DNA of 64,000 nt from Bacillus sp. FJAT-27225 (GTDB taxonomy: Bacteria; Bacillota; Bacilli; Bacillales; Cytobacillaceae): the NCBI RefSeq assembly GCF_001685025.1, contig NZ_MAYU01000021.1, positions 124,001 through 188,000 on the forward strand, in the 5' to 3' direction. Each line of letters opens with the position of its first letter. Position 1 is the stretch's first letter. The notes beneath the pieces were generated by a model, which saw only the letters and a list, made by a program, of their open reading frames with translations, was not told the DNA's origin and ran no database searches. Shown piece by piece: positions 44,495 through 55,391 of this stretch. The position numbers and the translations under genes are program-made.

Positions 44495-45844
44495 CTAAAG
44501 CTTATGCACGGCCTCAATAAACATGTCGCCTCTGACTTCAAAAGTTTTGTACTGGTCCCAGCTTGCACACGCTGGCGACAATAATATTACATCGCCCGGC
44601 TCGGAAAGCTGGAATGCCACCGGAACTGCACCCTCAACATTATCGGCACGGACAACAGTTTTTATTCCGGCTTTTATAGCTGCATGTTCGAGTTTATCGG
44701 CTGTCTGGCCAAACGTGACCAACGCCCGGACATTCCCTAGTGAAGGAAGCAATTCATCAAACTCATTGCCTCTGTCAAGCCCGCCAGCGAGCAGGATGAC
44801 TGGTCCTTCAAAGGCTTCAAGCGCCTTCGTTGTGGCAAGAATGTTTGTCGCTTTTGAGTCATTATAAATTTTCCTGCCATTCTTTTCGGCTACAAACTGA
44901 AGGCGGTGCCTGACACCTGTGAATGTTGTCAGTACCTTACGGATAGCATCGTTGCTCGTTCCGGAAAGCTTCGCGGCAGCAATCGCCGAGAGGATATTCT
45001 CAAGATTGTGGGCGCCGGGGAGGACAACCTCTTCTCGAAGAATGATTTTTTCTCCCTCGAAGCACAGCCAGCCTTCACTTTCATAGGCTCCTTCGCCAAG
45101 ATCCCTTGTAGACGAAAAAGGGACAAGGTTTGCACCTGAAAGCCTTGCGATTGCCGCAACCTCTTCCTGGTCAGCATTGTAGATGAAATAATCTGTTTCA
45201 TTCTGGTTTTTCGTGATATTCGCCTTTGCCGATACATATTCCGCTTTCGTTCCATGATAATCCAAATGCGCTTCATAGAGATTGGTCAAAACGGCGATTT
45301 TTGGCTTAAATGTATCAATCCCCATCAACTGAAAGGAAGAAAGCTCAATTACAATTGTATTCGTGCTGCCTGCTTCCTGGGCTACGCCTGAAGCAACCGT
45401 ACCGATATTTCCGGCGATTAACGGCTCTCGATTGCCTTCGTTCAACATTTCATAGATTAATGTAGTCGTTGTTGTTTTCCCATTGGTGCCCGTTATCCCA
45501 ACGAACGGAGCTTCCGATATTTGATAGGCCAATTCAACTTCAGTAATAACCGGGATTCCCATTTCAACAGCTTTTTTCACAAGTGGATTTGAATAAGGAA
45601 TTCCAGGATTTTTAACAACAAGTTCAAACCCTTCATCCATCAATTCCGCAGGATGGCTGCCGCAAATTACTTTAATCCCCTGTTCAAGAAGGCCCCTGGC
45701 TTCGATATTTTCAGAGAGCGGCTTGAAATCATTGACTGTTACAAAAGCGCCAAGCCGGTGCAGCAGGTCGGCTGCACTGACTCCGCTTTTTGCTAGGCCA
45801 AGCACCAATATTTTTTTATGTTTATAGGTTTCAATCTTTTTCAC
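44495..45844 (-). CDS. murD: UDP-N-acetylmuramoyl-L-alanine--D-glutamate ligase
   Basis: Adds D-glutamate to UDP-MurNAc-L-Ala. I choose the GTG at 45844: it overlaps the mraY TAG by one base and GAGGTG lies 8-10 bases upstream. A GTG three codons earlier sits on the ribosome site. 449 residues: [18 protein letters not shown] loop [26 protein letters not shown]-type segment [14 protein letters not shown], and NDSKATN in the C-terminal part. Confidence 0.95.
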   Translation of the reverse strand: MKKIETYKHKKILVLGLAKSGVSAADLLHRLGAFVTVNDFKPLSENIEARGLLEQGIKVICGSHPAELMDEGFELVVKNPGIPYSNPLVKKAVEMGIPVITEVELAYQISEAPFVGITGTNGKTTTTTLIYEMLNEGNREPLIAGNIGTVASGVAQEAGSTNTIVIELSSFQLMGIDTFKPKIAVLTNLYEAHLDYHGTKAEYVSAKANITKNQNETDYFIYNADQEEVAAIARLSGANLVPFSSTRDLGEGAYESEGWLCFEGEKIILREEVVLPGAHNLENILSAIAAAKLSGTSNDAIRKVLTTFTGVRHRLQFVAEKNGRKIYNDSKATNILATTKALEAFEGPVILLAGGLDRGNEFDELLPSLGNVRALVTFGQTADKLEHAAIKAGIKTVVRADNVEGAVPVAFQLSEPGDVILLSPACASWDQYKTFEVRGDMFIEAVHKL

Positions 45845-46818
45845 TATAACCACACCTCAATGTAAATTCCAAGTACCGCAAAAAGCAGCCCTACCGACCA
45901 AAACGTTACAACGACACGCCATTCAGACCAGCCCGATAATTCGTAATGGTGATGTAGGGGACTCATCTTGAATATCCTTTTGCCTGTTGTTTTAAACGAG
46001 ATGACCTGGAGGATGACAGAGAGTGTCTCAATGACAAATACGCCGCCTATTATCAGAAGCAGCAGCTCCAGCCCGGTCAGGATGGAAATTGCTGCTATTG
46101 CCCCGCCAAGCGCGAGTGAACCTGTATCACCCATGAATACCTTGGCTGGATGTGCGTTAAAGACAAGGAATCCAAGAACCGCGCCAACCACTGCCACAGA
46201 AAAAATCGCCAGCTCAAATTGTGATTGATTCCAGGCTAGGACGGCAAATGCACCAAAAGCAATCGCAGCCGTTCCGGATACTAAACCGTCAAGCCCGTCA
46301 GTCAAATTGACTGCATTCGAGAATCCGACCATCCAGAAAATAACGAAAACAAGATAAAACCAGCCCAAATGGAGTGTTATATCTGTAAACGGAATAGTCA
46401 AATCGGATGGAAGCCCGTTCTGGCGGTATACTAGATAAAAAACAACCGAAATAATGATTTGACCTAACAGCTTCTGCTTGGACGTCAAACCGAGATTCCT
46501 TTTCATTGCCACCTTAATGAAGTCATCGAGAAATCCTAAAAGGCCAAAACCCGCTGTAGCAATAATAAGCATGTATGTGTGTGCGGTTGGTTCCGCAAAT
46601 TTAGCTGTCATAACAAGAGTGGTTACGATAATGGACAACAGGATCATAATCCCGCCCATTGTTGGAGTGCCCGATTTTTTCTGATGCGATTTCGGCCCTT
46701 CCTCCCTGATGCTCTGTCCGAATTTCAACCTCCGCAAGAATGGGATGAAAATAGGCGAAAGCAAAACAGTTACCAAAAAGCCCATCAAAATTGTGAAAAA
46801 GATTACTTGTTCAAGCAT
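45844..46818 (-). CDS. mraY: Phospho-N-acetylmuramoyl-pentapeptide transferase
   Basis: Membrane enzyme making lipid I from UDP-MurNAc-pentapeptide and undecaprenyl phosphate. Start at 46818 ([15 protein letters not shown]), AAGGAGGG 6 bases upstream. 324 residues with ten helices. Conserved motifs: [21 protein letters not shown] (catalytic aspartates), [25 protein letters not shown] and the histidines in [14 protein letters not shown]. It is coupled to murD by overlap. Confidence 0.96.
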   Translation of the reverse strand: MLEQVIFFTILMGFLVTVLLSPIFIPFLRRLKFGQSIREEGPKSHQKKSGTPTMGGIMILLSIIVTTLVMTAKFAEPTAHTYMLIIATAGFGLLGFLDDFIKVAMKRNLGLTSKQKLLGQIIISVVFYLVYRQNGLPSDLTIPFTDITLHLGWFYLVFVIFWMVGFSNAVNLTDGLDGLVSGTAAIAFGAFAVLAWNQSQFELAIFSVAVVGAVLGFLVFNAHPAKVFMGDTGSLALGGAIAAISILTGLELLLLIIGGVFVIETLSVILQVISFKTTGKRIFKMSPLHHHYELSGWSEWRVVVTFWSVGLLFAVLGIYIEVWL

Positions 46819-47000
46819 TGAAAGCCCTCCTTCCAGTGAACACGGCAAACAGAAACGCCGCCCACCACAGGTTTATCATATGTTTCAGTCCAGCTTGGAA
46901 GAAGGATTTTTTGTAAAAAAACATCTTGTAAACTATTCATATCACTGACTATATCTCCAATTATAAAAATTTATTTTTTGCGCATTTCATATGACGAAGA

Positions 47001-48464
47001 TTAATTCTTTTTTGTCACAGCTTCCCTGGCAATTCGCCTGTCATCGAAATCGTGCTTAACACCCTTTATCTCCTGATAGGTTTCATGGCCTTTGCCGGCA
47101 ATCAGAATGATGTCACCAGTCCTGGCAGCATTTACTGCATATTCAATCGCTTCTCTTCTATCGGCAATAACTTTGTATTCCCGGCCGACAACACCCTGTT
47201 CCATATCGCGGAGAATTTCAAGCGGGTCCTCACTGCGCGGGTTGTCGGATGTAAGAATTGGATCCGTAGCGTAGTCACAGGCAATCTTCGCCATTAACGG
47301 GCGCTTTCCTTTATCCCTGTCCCCACCGCATCCGGCCAGCACAAAGACCCTTTGCTCCGAAAATTCCCGGATTGTCTTCAATACATTTTCCAGGCTGTCA
47401 GGTGTATGGGCATAATCGACGATAATCGTAAAATCCTGGCCTGCATCCACAAGTTCGAATCTACCCGGAACACCTTTAATACTTTCAATGGATTTAATTG
47501 CATCTTCCAAGCAGATCCCTGAGCAAAGTGCCGCTCCGATGGCTGCAAGTGAATTGTAAACATTGAATTTACCGATTTGTTTCATGGAAATGGTATACGT
47601 CTTGCCCGCTGCTTCAAGGATAAAGGAAGTTCCGTTTGGCAAAAGGGCTATGTCCCTCGCGCGCAGGTCTGCCTGTTGGTCTATCCCATATGTAATAACA
47701 TGTGCTGCAGTTGCGCGGCTGAAATCAGCTGACGCCGGGTCATCTGCATTAAGGATGGCAAACTTGGGGGTCGTATCCGAAAACGTATTGCCAAGCTGTG
47801 AAAACAGCAGGCTTTTCGCATTCTTATAGCTTTCCATCGTTTTGTGGTAATCAAGATGATCCTGTGTAAGGTTCGTAAATACAGCAACATCAAAATCCGC
47901 ACCGTGGACCCTGCCCAAATCGAGAGCATGTGATGAGACTTCCATAACAGCATGCTGTATTCCTTCATCCGCCATTTTACGAAATGTTTTTTGAAGGGCA
48001 AGACTTTCTGGCGTTGTATTTTTCGCCTCATATACATCTGCGCCGATTCTTGTATACATTGTGCCAATCAGGCCGGTTTTTTTTCCGGCATCTGAAAATA
48101 TTTTTTCAATTAAATGGCTCGTTGTAGTTTTTCCGTTCGTTCCAGTAATACCAGTCAAATGGAACTGATGGCTTGGACGGCCGTAAAAGGCATCTGACAG
48201 CACAGCCATTGCACGTGATGAATCTGGTACCACAACCAATGGCACATCTACATCAAGGCGTCTTTCTGCAATAATGGCCGCGGCTCCATTTTTAACTGCT
48301 GATTTTGCATAATCATGCCCATCAACAGTGTAGCCTTTAATGCAAATAAACAGGCTTCCCCTACTAACTTTTCTGTTATCATTTTCAATAGAAGTAATTT
48401 CCGGATTCTCTCCCTCATATGGACGGAACATATGGAGATGCCCTAGAAGTTCTTGCAGTTTCAT
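47001..48464 (-). CDS. murE: UDP-MurNAc-tripeptide synthetase (meso-DAP adding)
   Basis: Adds the third stem-peptide residue. Start at 48464 ([15 protein letters not shown]), GAGAGG upstream. 487 residues: the ATP loop [15 protein letters not shown], the carbamylated-lysine region, and the motif SDNPRSEDP, whose DNPR sequence indicates meso-diaminopimelate rather than lysine. That agrees with a Bacillus-type A1-gamma wall. 150 bases separate it from mraY. Confidence 0.96.
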   Translation of the reverse strand: MKLQELLGHLHMFRPYEGENPEITSIENDNRKVSRGSLFICIKGYTVDGHDYAKSAVKNGAAAIIAERRLDVDVPLVVVPDSSRAMAVLSDAFYGRPSHQFHLTGITGTNGKTTTSHLIEKIFSDAGKKTGLIGTMYTRIGADVYEAKNTTPESLALQKTFRKMADEGIQHAVMEVSSHALDLGRVHGADFDVAVFTNLTQDHLDYHKTMESYKNAKSLLFSQLGNTFSDTTPKFAILNADDPASADFSRATAAHVITYGIDQQADLRARDIALLPNGTSFILEAAGKTYTISMKQIGKFNVYNSLAAIGAALCSGICLEDAIKSIESIKGVPGRFELVDAGQDFTIIVDYAHTPDSLENVLKTIREFSEQRVFVLAGCGGDRDKGKRPLMAKIACDYATDPILTSDNPRSEDPLEILRDMEQGVVGREYKVIADRREAIEYAVNAARTGDIILIAGKGHETYQEIKGVKHDFDDRRIAREAVTKKN

Positions 48465-48577
48465 TTTTTCAAATCCTCTCCCAGCTAACAATCGAATATT
48501 ATTTTACATGATTCATCTCTATTTAGCCATTAATCATTAGAATTAATCATTGGAAGTTTATGTGCTCATAAACGCCA

Positions 48578-48603
48578 AGAAGGCGGGGGAATCCCCGCCG
48601 CCT
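48578..48603 (-). terminator. Possible weak terminator or attenuator after spoVD
   Basis: GC-rich stem ggcgggg/ccccgcc (48582-48588, 48593-48599) just after the spoVD stop. Only TTCTTGG follows on the minus strand, so termination would be weak. It may let murE be transcribed partly from upstream. Confidence 0.4.
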
Positions 48604-48605
48604 AT

Positions 48606-50528
48606 TCATTCAGCTTTTCCTCCGAAATATAGGATAATTGTCGAACCCTCTTTCACTCTGGTGCCTGCCTGGGGCAATTGTTTTACAACCACATCGCCTT
48701 CCCCTTTTGCTTCAATCTTAAGATTGACCATCTGTTCAGAAATTTCTTTCTTTGTGAGACCTTCAAGCTCCGGCATCGAAATCATCGGTACATCTGTCCA
48801 AGTCATTTTCTTTTCGATTTGGTTTTTGCTTGGAGGGACGCCAAGGGCACGCAGAGAATCTTTCATGATATTGCCGACAATTGGCGCGGAAACCACTCCG
48901 CCAAACTGGACTGTTCCTTTCGGGTTATCAACTGCAACATAGACAACAATCTGTGGGTTATCCGCAGGAGCGAAGCCAATAAAAGAAACAATATGGTTGT
49001 TTTCCAGATAGCGGCCACCCTGCGCTTTCTGGGCAGTACCTGTTTTTCCGCCGACCCGATAGGAATCGACAAACGCTTTGCCGCCTGTCCCCTGAGCGAC
49101 AACACTTTCAAGAGCATGCCTGATTTGCTTAGATGTCTCTTCGGAGATGATCCTATGTTTGAGCTTCGGGGCGTTTTTCATCACAACTTCCTTAGTTAAT
49201 GGGTCAATAAGTTCCTTTGCAATGTATGGAGTATACAGATATCCACCATTTACAGCTGCGGAAACCGCTGCAACCTGCTGAATGGGTGTTACAGAAACAC
49301 CTTGCCCGAAAGCAGTTGTTGCGAGCTCTACCGGGCCAACACGATTGATGTTAAAAAGAATCCCGGTTCCCTCACCCTGCAAATCGATACCCGTTTTTTG
49401 GCCAAATCCAAACCCTTTAATATAGCCAAACAACTTGTCTTTTCCAAGGCGTTCCCCCAATTCGACAAAGCCAGGGTTGCAGGAATTCTGGACAACTTCC
49501 AGGAATGATTGACTTCCATGGCCGCCTCGTTTCCAGCATTTCAGTCTCGCACCGCCAACTTCAACAGACCCGGAATCATGAAAATGGTCGTTTTTTAAAT
49601 TCACCTTCCCTTCCTCAAGTGCTGCAGCCAAGGTGATGATTTTAAAGGTGGACCCGGGTTCATACGTACTCCAGACAGGCAGGTTGCGATTATACACTTC
49701 CTGTGGCACATTCCGAAAATTGGCAGGATCAAAATTCGGCCTGCTCGACATTGCGAGGATTTCCCCATTATTGGGGTTCATGGCAATTGCGATAATCCCA
49801 TCAGGGTTGTATGTCTTTTGGGCAATATCAAGCTCTCTTTCTACAATTGTCTGGACCTTTGTATCGATTGTCAGCCGAAGGTCAAGCCCATCCAAAGGCG
49901 GCTGGTAATCATCGGCCATATCATTCATCCGCCTGCCTTTTGCATCGGCATAAAACTGGACTGACCCTTTTTCCCCACTCAATTCCTTGTCATAAAAAAG
50001 CTCCAGGCCCATCAACCCTTGATTGTCTATGCCAGCAAATCCTAGTACGTGAGAAAGGTAGCTCCCATACGGATAATGTCTCTTTGAGTCTTCGCCAATA
50101 TAAATTCCCTTGAGGCCAAGCGACCTGATTTCCTTTGCCTTTTCGTGTGAGATTTTCCGGCCTGATGGCAGCCTGATGATCGACTCTTTCTCAGTCAAAC
50201 TTTTTAAGGTTGCTTCTTTCGAAGAATTCAAAACGGCCGCGAGTTTTTCTGCTGTAGCCTCAGGATCCACTATTTGCCTTGGTACCACCCACACTGTCGG
50301 GGCGCTAATATTCGTTGCGAGCGGGACACCATTACGGTCAACGATTTCCCCTCTTTCCGGGGCAAATGGGATGTCTCTGCTCCACGAGCCTTTTGCTCTG
50401 TCAGTTAACATATCCCCCATATAAAACTGTACATAGCCAAGTCTGACGTCAATTATAAGGAATATAAATATCCCTGCAAACAGAGCGATTAATAGGCGCC
50501 TCCGCACTGTCACATTTGATACCCGCAT
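48606..50528 (-). CDS. spoVD: SpoVD, sporulation-specific class B penicillin-binding protein
   Basis: Transpeptidase for spore cortex peptidoglycan. Start at 50528 (MRVSNVTVRRRLLIALF), GGGGAG 8 bases upstream and identical to the B. subtilis SpoVD start; an open frame extends 48 codons upstream. 640 residues: membrane helix 13-32, dimerisation domain, transpeptidase with SxxK in EPGSTFKIIT, SxN in QNSCNPGF and KTG in VGGKTGTAQ, plus one PASTA domain near the C-terminus. In B. subtilis it depends on mother-cell sigma factors. Array B lies 257 bp upstream. Confidence 0.96.
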   Translation of the reverse strand: MRVSNVTVRRRLLIALFAGIFIFLIIDVRLGYVQFYMGDMLTDRAKGSWSRDIPFAPERGEIVDRNGVPLATNISAPTVWVVPRQIVDPEATAEKLAAVLNSSKEATLKSLTEKESIIRLPSGRKISHEKAKEIRSLGLKGIYIGEDSKRHYPYGSYLSHVLGFAGIDNQGLMGLELFYDKELSGEKGSVQFYADAKGRRMNDMADDYQPPLDGLDLRLTIDTKVQTIVERELDIAQKTYNPDGIIAIAMNPNNGEILAMSSRPNFDPANFRNVPQEVYNRNLPVWSTYEPGSTFKIITLAAALEEGKVNLKNDHFHDSGSVEVGGARLKCWKRGGHGSQSFLEVVQNSCNPGFVELGERLGKDKLFGYIKGFGFGQKTGIDLQGEGTGILFNINRVGPVELATTAFGQGVSVTPIQQVAAVSAAVNGGYLYTPYIAKELIDPLTKEVVMKNAPKLKHRIISEETSKQIRHALESVVAQGTGGKAFVDSYRVGGKTGTAQKAQGGRYLENNHIVSFIGFAPADNPQIVVYVAVDNPKGTVQFGGVVSAPIVGNIMKDSLRALGVPPSKNQIEKKMTWTDVPMISMPELEGLTKKEISEQMVNLKIEAKGEGDVVVKQLPQAGTRVKEGSTIILYFGGKAE

Positions 50529-50784
50529 AAAGAATGCTCCCCTTTCATTCTGTTCCTTCTTAATTCCGCATGCCTGGACAAAAAGAAGGACATGCTCGTC
50601 GTTCATTCTTATGCTGGGTGTTTCAAAAATAGAAGAGGGTGTTACAAAAAGAAACCAACCATGTTTTTCCACAAGAAATAAGATGGAAAGATTTCTCAGG
50701 GAAAGTATTGCTTTCTAAAGCTGCTTCAGGGGCTTTACATTTAACCAGGATACTCATGCAGAAAGGAAAAGGGATTTATTAAAA

Positions 50785-51186
50785 GGGTTTACTGGATTAA
50801 TCCCTCCTAAAGAACACGCGATTAATCTACGAAATAGGGTTTACTGGATTAATCCCTCTACGAGAACACATGATTAATCTACGAAACAGGGTTTACTGGA
50901 TTAATCCCTCTACGAGAACATATGATTAATCTACGAAACAGGGTTTACTGGATTAATCCCCCTACGAGAACACATGATTAATCTACGAAATAGGGTTTAC
51001 TGGATTAATCCCTTCTAAAGTACACGCGATTAAACTGCCAAACAGGGTTTACTGGATTAATCCCTCTACGAGAACACATGATTAATCTACGAAACAGGGT
51101 TTACTGGATTAATCCCTTCTAAAGTACACGCGATTAATCTACGAAACAAAGTTTACGGGATTAGGTCCCTAGGATGCTAAAAATCG
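50785..51186. repeat. Array B: eight units, period 52 bp
   Basis: Units start gggtttactggattaatccc at 50785, 50837, 50889, 50941, 50993, 51045 and 51097; a degraded eighth starts near 51149. Spacing is exactly 52 each time. The 20-base core is invariant in seven units and contains the perfect palindrome GGATTAATCC. A second GATTAATC lies 25 bases further in most units, giving a near 26-bp sub-period. Two variant tails alternate (tctacgagaacacatg and tctaaagtacacgcg). Apart from the pbpB terminator, the rest of 50529-51283 shows nothing recognisable. Confidence 0.96.
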
Positions 51187-51222
51187 AGCCCCTGCCAAAT
51201 ATATATTAAACAAGTTTAGGTA

Positions 51223-51276
51223 ACAAAAAAAACTGACCCAAAGCGCCGCTAACTATCCGCGGCGACTTTGGGTCAG
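51223..51276 (-). terminator. Terminator after pbpB
   Basis: Long stem ctgacccaaagcgccgc with gcggcgactttgggtcag (51233-51249, 51259-51276), followed by TTTTTTTTG on the minus strand. It starts 8 bases past the pbpB stop. Confidence 0.92.
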
Positions 51277-51283
51277 CCTTACA

Positions 51284-53485
51284 TTAATTTTTAATATCTG
51301 GATTCTTTTCTTCTTTACCTTCGAGGGTTTGAAGCGGTGTTTCAAGTTCGAGAGTCAGCAAGTCGCCTTTTTTCAAAGGCGTTCCTTTCGTAATGCTTTG
51401 CGTTACGACGTATCCCGAGCCTTTGTAATCGAGGCGGATTCCAGATAGAGTCGCTACTTTCATTGCGTCTCTAAGGGACCAGCCTTTCATATCCGGCATC
51501 GTCGCTTCACCGGATGTAAGGAGAATAATTTTTTCACCCTCAAGCGCAGTTTCCCCAGCGGCAGGTACCTGAGCTTCAATCTCACTGCCTTTGCCAAGAA
51601 CGATCGCCTCGAAGCCTTTGTCTTTCAACTGTTTTTGTGCATTTGTTACCGGTTCACCAGACAAATCTGGAAGCTCTGCACTCGTTGGTGCTTCCTTTGT
51701 AGTCGGCTTTATATTCAAGTATTGAAGGCTGTTTTTCATTACCGGATTAAAAATCATTGATACTGGGATAGACCCTTTGGAATAGTGGTCAATTTTAGGC
51801 TGTTGGACTGCTACATACATGACCAGCTCAGGATCATCCTTAGGCGCCATGCCCAAGAAGGAGAAAATATAATCCCCCGGTCCGCTCAAGTAGCCGCCGC
51901 CTCCGGAAATTTCCGCTGTTCCGGTTTTGCCTGCAACACTATAACCATCAATCTTATACCGGTTTCCGGTACCGTTTTTAGAAGTAATTACCGTCTCCAG
52001 AATATCCCGGACTTCTTTCGCTGCTTCCGATGATATTGGAGTGCCTGCTACCTGAGGCTCTTTTTCCTTAACCTCGCCTGTATCAGGATCCACGACTTTT
52101 TTAATAACATATGGCTTCATCATTTTGCCGTCATTGGCAACCGCTGTAACCGCTTGGACTTGTTGAATCGCAGTAATCGCAGTTCCCTGGCCGTAAGAAG
52201 TTGTAATCTTCTCAATCGGCCATTCATAGCGGATTTGACTTGTTGCCTCGTCAGGCAAGTCGATTCCAGTAGGCTTATCAAGCCCAAACTTAGAAAGATA
52301 GTCCCTGAATTTTTCAAAGCCCAATTTTTCATTTGCAATCTTGGCAAATGCAACGTTTGATGATCTCTGTACACCTTCGAGGTAAGATATTTTACCCCAT
52401 CCTGACCTTTTGTGATCGTGGATGGGTTTATCCTTTTTTGTAACCTGGTATGATCCAGATTGAAATTTTTCGTTAGGATTGAATTTCCCTTCGTTAACAG
52501 CAGCTGCGAGCGTAAATATTTTCATAGTTGAACCAGGTTCAAATGGATATTCAATCGCCTCATTATGCCAGGTTTTTTCGAGCCCTTCCCTTGTTTTGGG
52601 GTCGAAGCCAGGGCGCTGCCCCATCGCAAGGATTTCTCCTGTCTTCGGATCGGCAACTATCGCAATGATTTTTTGGGGGGTGTACTCTTTCGCAACTTTA
52701 TTCATCGCGTCTTCAAGGAAAGTCTGAATTTTTTTATCAAGGGTCAAATAAATATCTTTACCATTATCAGCTGGTTCCACAAATTCCTTTCCATCTGGAA
52801 GCAGCATTCCCCAAACATCACTTTCAAACTTGATTTTCCCATCCTTGCCTTTCAGGATCGAATCCATTGACTTTTCAATGCCAAGCCTTCCAACGGACCT
52901 AATCCCGTCATCTTTCGTCTCTTGCTTTTCAACAAAGCCAACAACATGTGAGGCAAAGTTTCCGTTTGGATAAAATCGTTTTGAGCCACGCTGGAAGGTT
53001 ATCCCGGGTAAGTTCTCTTTTTCAATCTGTATTTTCGTTTGATGGGAAATATCCCTTCCAGCATTCCCAAACTCAACCTGAAACAATTTCGGGTTTTCTT
53101 TCTTCTTGGAAAGGATTCTGAGTATTTCACTTTCTTCAAGATCAATATACTTTGCTAAAACCGCCGCTGTTTTTTCATAATCAACAACATGCCTTGGTTT
53201 TTCCGGATTGGTGGTCATTTTCTTATCAAGGATGGCAACAAGATTATAGGAAGCAGTGTCCTCGGCGATTATTTCACCTTTTCTGTCCATAATAGAGCCT
53301 CTCGATGCCTTTATTACGTCTTGCCTCATATGCTTCTGTTCAGCCTTTGCAGCCAGGGGCTGTCCTGCAGCCTCTCCTGTGATGCCTATGACCGAAAATC
53401 GATATAGTACGATTAAAAAGAGCAGGAGGAAAAAGAAAAACAATCCAACTGCTCCCTTGTTTATATTTGGTTGTTTCTTAATCAT
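51284..53485 (-). CDS. pbpB: Penicillin-binding protein 2B (septal transpeptidase)
   Basis: Essential class B PBP cross-linking septal peptidoglycan with FtsW. 733 residues: membrane helix about 13-31, dimerisation domain (RGSIMDRKGEIIAEDTASYN), transpeptidase with SxxK in EPGSTMKIFT, SxN in RSSNVAF, KTG in VAGKTGTAEI, and two C-terminal PASTA domains (ELPDLSGEPVTNAQKQL, MPDMKGWSLRDAMKVA). It follows ftsL directly in the mraZ-rsmH-ftsL-pbpB operon. Confidence 0.97.
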   Translation of the reverse strand: MIKKQPNINKGAVGLFFFFLLLFLIVLYRFSVIGITGEAAGQPLAAKAEQKHMRQDVIKASRGSIMDRKGEIIAEDTASYNLVAILDKKMTTNPEKPRHVVDYEKTAAVLAKYIDLEESEILRILSKKKENPKLFQVEFGNAGRDISHQTKIQIEKENLPGITFQRGSKRFYPNGNFASHVVGFVEKQETKDDGIRSVGRLGIEKSMDSILKGKDGKIKFESDVWGMLLPDGKEFVEPADNGKDIYLTLDKKIQTFLEDAMNKVAKEYTPQKIIAIVADPKTGEILAMGQRPGFDPKTREGLEKTWHNEAIEYPFEPGSTMKIFTLAAAVNEGKFNPNEKFQSGSYQVTKKDKPIHDHKRSGWGKISYLEGVQRSSNVAFAKIANEKLGFEKFRDYLSKFGLDKPTGIDLPDEATSQIRYEWPIEKITTSYGQGTAITAIQQVQAVTAVANDGKMMKPYVIKKVVDPDTGEVKEKEPQVAGTPISSEAAKEVRDILETVITSKNGTGNRYKIDGYSVAGKTGTAEISGGGGYLSGPGDYIFSFLGMAPKDDPELVMYVAVQQPKIDHYSKGSIPVSMIFNPVMKNSLQYLNIKPTTKEAPTSAELPDLSGEPVTNAQKQLKDKGFEAIVLGKGSEIEAQVPAAGETALEGEKIILLTSGEATMPDMKGWSLRDAMKVATLSGIRLDYKGSGYVVTQSITKGTPLKKGDLLTLELETPLQTLEGKEEKNPDIKN

Positions 53486-53842
53486 TTAGTGCACAACCTT
53501 GACTTTTTTGTCATCAAACTTCAAGCCCAGTTCTTCTGCTTTTGCCATAATCCGCTCGTACGAACTCAGTTCTTCTTTAAGTACTGTTAGGTCACCGTTT
53601 TCCTTTTGCATTTCACTAACAGAGACTTTCATTTTCTGAATATCCTTGTTCGTTTTGTAAATTTCGGCCTGTGTTGAGATAATCTGCACAGCACCTAAGC
53701 AAAGAAATGCTGCAAATAACATCCAAATGACCCGTTCGCCTGGAGTAACCTTTTGTCTTGCAGCCCTGCGCCTCTCGGGTTGGGCAATCTGCTGCCTTTG
53801 CTCGTGTTGCTGTTCCTGGAGCTTTCTTGCCAAACTGCTCAT
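53486..53842 (-). CDS. ftsL: Cell division protein FtsL
   Basis: Bitopic divisome protein that forms a coiled-coil complex with DivIC and DivIB. 118 residues: a basic, glutamine-rich cytoplasmic tail (1-36), one helix (VIWMLFAAFLCLGAVQII, about 38-55), then a leucine-zipper-like extracytoplasmic coiled-coil (60-110). Its stop and the pbpB start are adjacent. Short and poorly conserved, but position and architecture fit. Confidence 0.93.
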   Translation of the reverse strand: MSSLARKLQEQQHEQRQQIAQPERRRAARQKVTPGERVIWMLFAAFLCLGAVQIISTQAEIYKTNKDIQKMKVSVSEMQKENGDLTVLKEELSSYERIMAKAEELGLKFDDKKVKVVH

Positions 53843-53909
53843 TCGTTCCCCTCCTGAATCTCACTTATTTTCCATGGGCTTATCCTGGATCAGTGTCTTT
53901 TTATATAGA

Positions 53910-54842
53910 TTACAATTTTTCAGCTATTCTTAGTTTCGCCGACCGGGCCCGGTTATTATGTTCCAGTTCCTGCTCACCGGGAAGAATTGGCTTTCTGTTC
54001 ACTAGTTTTAAGACTGGCTTATACTCATCCGGAATAATTGGCAACCCCGGAGGTAATGGCGGAGTCTCTGATGCTTGTTTCAATGTCACCTTGCAAATCC
54101 TGTCTTCAAGGGAATGAAAGGTAATGACCGAAATGCGGCCATCCTTATTCAGCAAGTTGATTGCCTGTTGGAGCGACTTTTCAAAAACGCCAAGTTCATC
54201 ATTCACCGCAATTCTGATCGCCTGAAAAACCCTTTTCGCGGGATGTCCGCCAGTCCTTCTTGCAGGCGCGGGAATCGCTTCCTTAATTAGTTCAACTAGC
54301 TCACCAGTGCTTTCAATCGGTTTTTTTGCCCTGGCAGCCTCAATTTTCCTTGCAATTTGCTTTGAAAATTTCTCTTCCCCGTACCGGAAAAAGATCTTTA
54401 CCAATTCTTCGTATTTCCAGTTGTTGACGACATCGTAAGCGGATATTTCCCCTTCCAAATCCATCCTCATATCAAGAGGTGCATCATGGTGGTAACTAAA
54501 TCCACGCTCTGGCGTATCTAGCTGAGGAGAAGAAACACCAAGGTCATATAAAATTCCGTCCACACTATGTATCCCAATGTTCTCAAGTTCACTTTCTAGG
54601 TGAAGAAAATTGCTTTTAATAATAGTAAGCTTGTCCGTATAAGCGGATAGTTTTTCCCGGGCATGGGCGATAGCAGTCTCGTCCTGATCAAAGGCTATGA
54701 GCCTCCCGCCCTCCCCCAGCTGCTCGGCAATCTTCAGGCTATGCCCCGCACCTCCAAGAGTACAGTCAACATAAATCCCATCAGGCTTAATATTCAGCCC
54801 GGCTACTGCTTCTTCCAATAATACTGTTGTATGTTCAAACAT
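53910..54842 (-). CDS. rsmH: 16S rRNA m4C1402 methyltransferase RsmH
   Basis: SAM-dependent N4-methylation of C1402 in 16S rRNA. Start at 54842 ([16 protein letters not shown]), AAAGGTGG upstream. 310 residues: SAM motif [11 protein letters not shown] (about 27-37), [11 protein letters not shown], the recognition insert, and [15 protein letters not shown]. It is the second gene of the dcw cluster after mraZ, the usual arrangement. Confidence 0.96.
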   Translation of the reverse strand: MFEHTTVLLEEAVAGLNIKPDGIYVDCTLGGAGHSLKIAEQLGEGGRLIAFDQDETAIAHAREKLSAYTDKLTIIKSNFLHLESELENIGIHSVDGILYDLGVSSPQLDTPERGFSYHHDAPLDMRMDLEGEISAYDVVNNWKYEELVKIFFRYGEEKFSKQIARKIEAARAKKPIESTGELVELIKEAIPAPARRTGGHPAKRVFQAIRIAVNDELGVFEKSLQQAINLLNKDGRISVITFHSLEDRICKVTLKQASETPPLPPGLPIIPDEYKPVLKLVNRKPILPGEQELEHNNRARSAKLRIAEKL

Positions 54843-54902
54843 TGTTATCCACCTTTCCAATCGAACGATACATAAAGAAATTATACTAGGATAACATTCC
54901 CT

Positions 54903-55334
54903 TTATATATCAAACCCAATCATATTTTCTGCGATTTCAGCAAAAGAATCCTCGGATTCCTGGAAATATTCTTCCCATATCTGCTTGCTCCAGATTTCGA
55001 TTCGATTGGAAACTCCCAAAATCACACATTCTTTTTGTAATTGAGCATAGTCAACCAATGGAGTTGGAATATTGATTCTCCCCTGTTTGTCTATCTCGCT
55101 CTCAGTTGCGCCGGAAAAAAAGAACCTCGTAAAAGCGCGGGCATCTTTCTTTGTAAGCGGGAGGGCCTTCAGTTTTTCCTCAATCAGGCTCCACTCGGAT
55201 AGCGGGTAACCAAATAAGCATCGGTCGAGACCACGGGTGATGACAAACATCTCCCCCAGGTTGTCCCTTAACTTTGAAGGGACGATCAGGCGGCCTTTAT
55301 TATCGATGTTATGATGGTACTCACCCATGAACAT
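54903..55334 (-). CDS. mraZ: MraZ, transcriptional regulator of the dcw cluster
   Basis: SpoVT/AbrB-like DNA-binding protein that represses its own operon by binding spaced repeats at its promoter. Start at 55334 ([20 protein letters not shown]), GGGGGT 7 bases upstream. 143 residues with two AbrB-like half domains, each with a DxxGR motif: [13 protein letters not shown] and [12 protein letters not shown]. Its likely binding sites lie 30-57 bases before the start codon. Confidence 0.96.
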   Translation of the reverse strand: MFMGEYHHNIDNKGRLIVPSKLRDNLGEMFVITRGLDRCLFGYPLSEWSLIEEKLKALPLTKKDARAFTRFFFSGATESEIDKQGRINIPTPLVDYAQLQKECVILGVSNRIEIWSKQIWEEYFQESEDSFAEIAENMIGFDI

Positions 55335-55363
55335 ACCCGTTACCCCCACTTTCTATTTAGAAT

Positions 55364-55391
55364 GTACCACAATCCTCCACTTTCCTCCACT
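55364..55391 (-). promoter_or_regulatory. MraZ-binding direct repeats
   Basis: On the minus strand GTGGAGGAAA-GTGGAGGATT-GTGGTACATT: three GTGG boxes exactly 10 bases apart (55387-55390, 55377-55380, 55367-55370). This is the spacing known for MraZ operators. The upstream 55392-55789 interval shows no gene or clear element. Confidence 0.82.
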
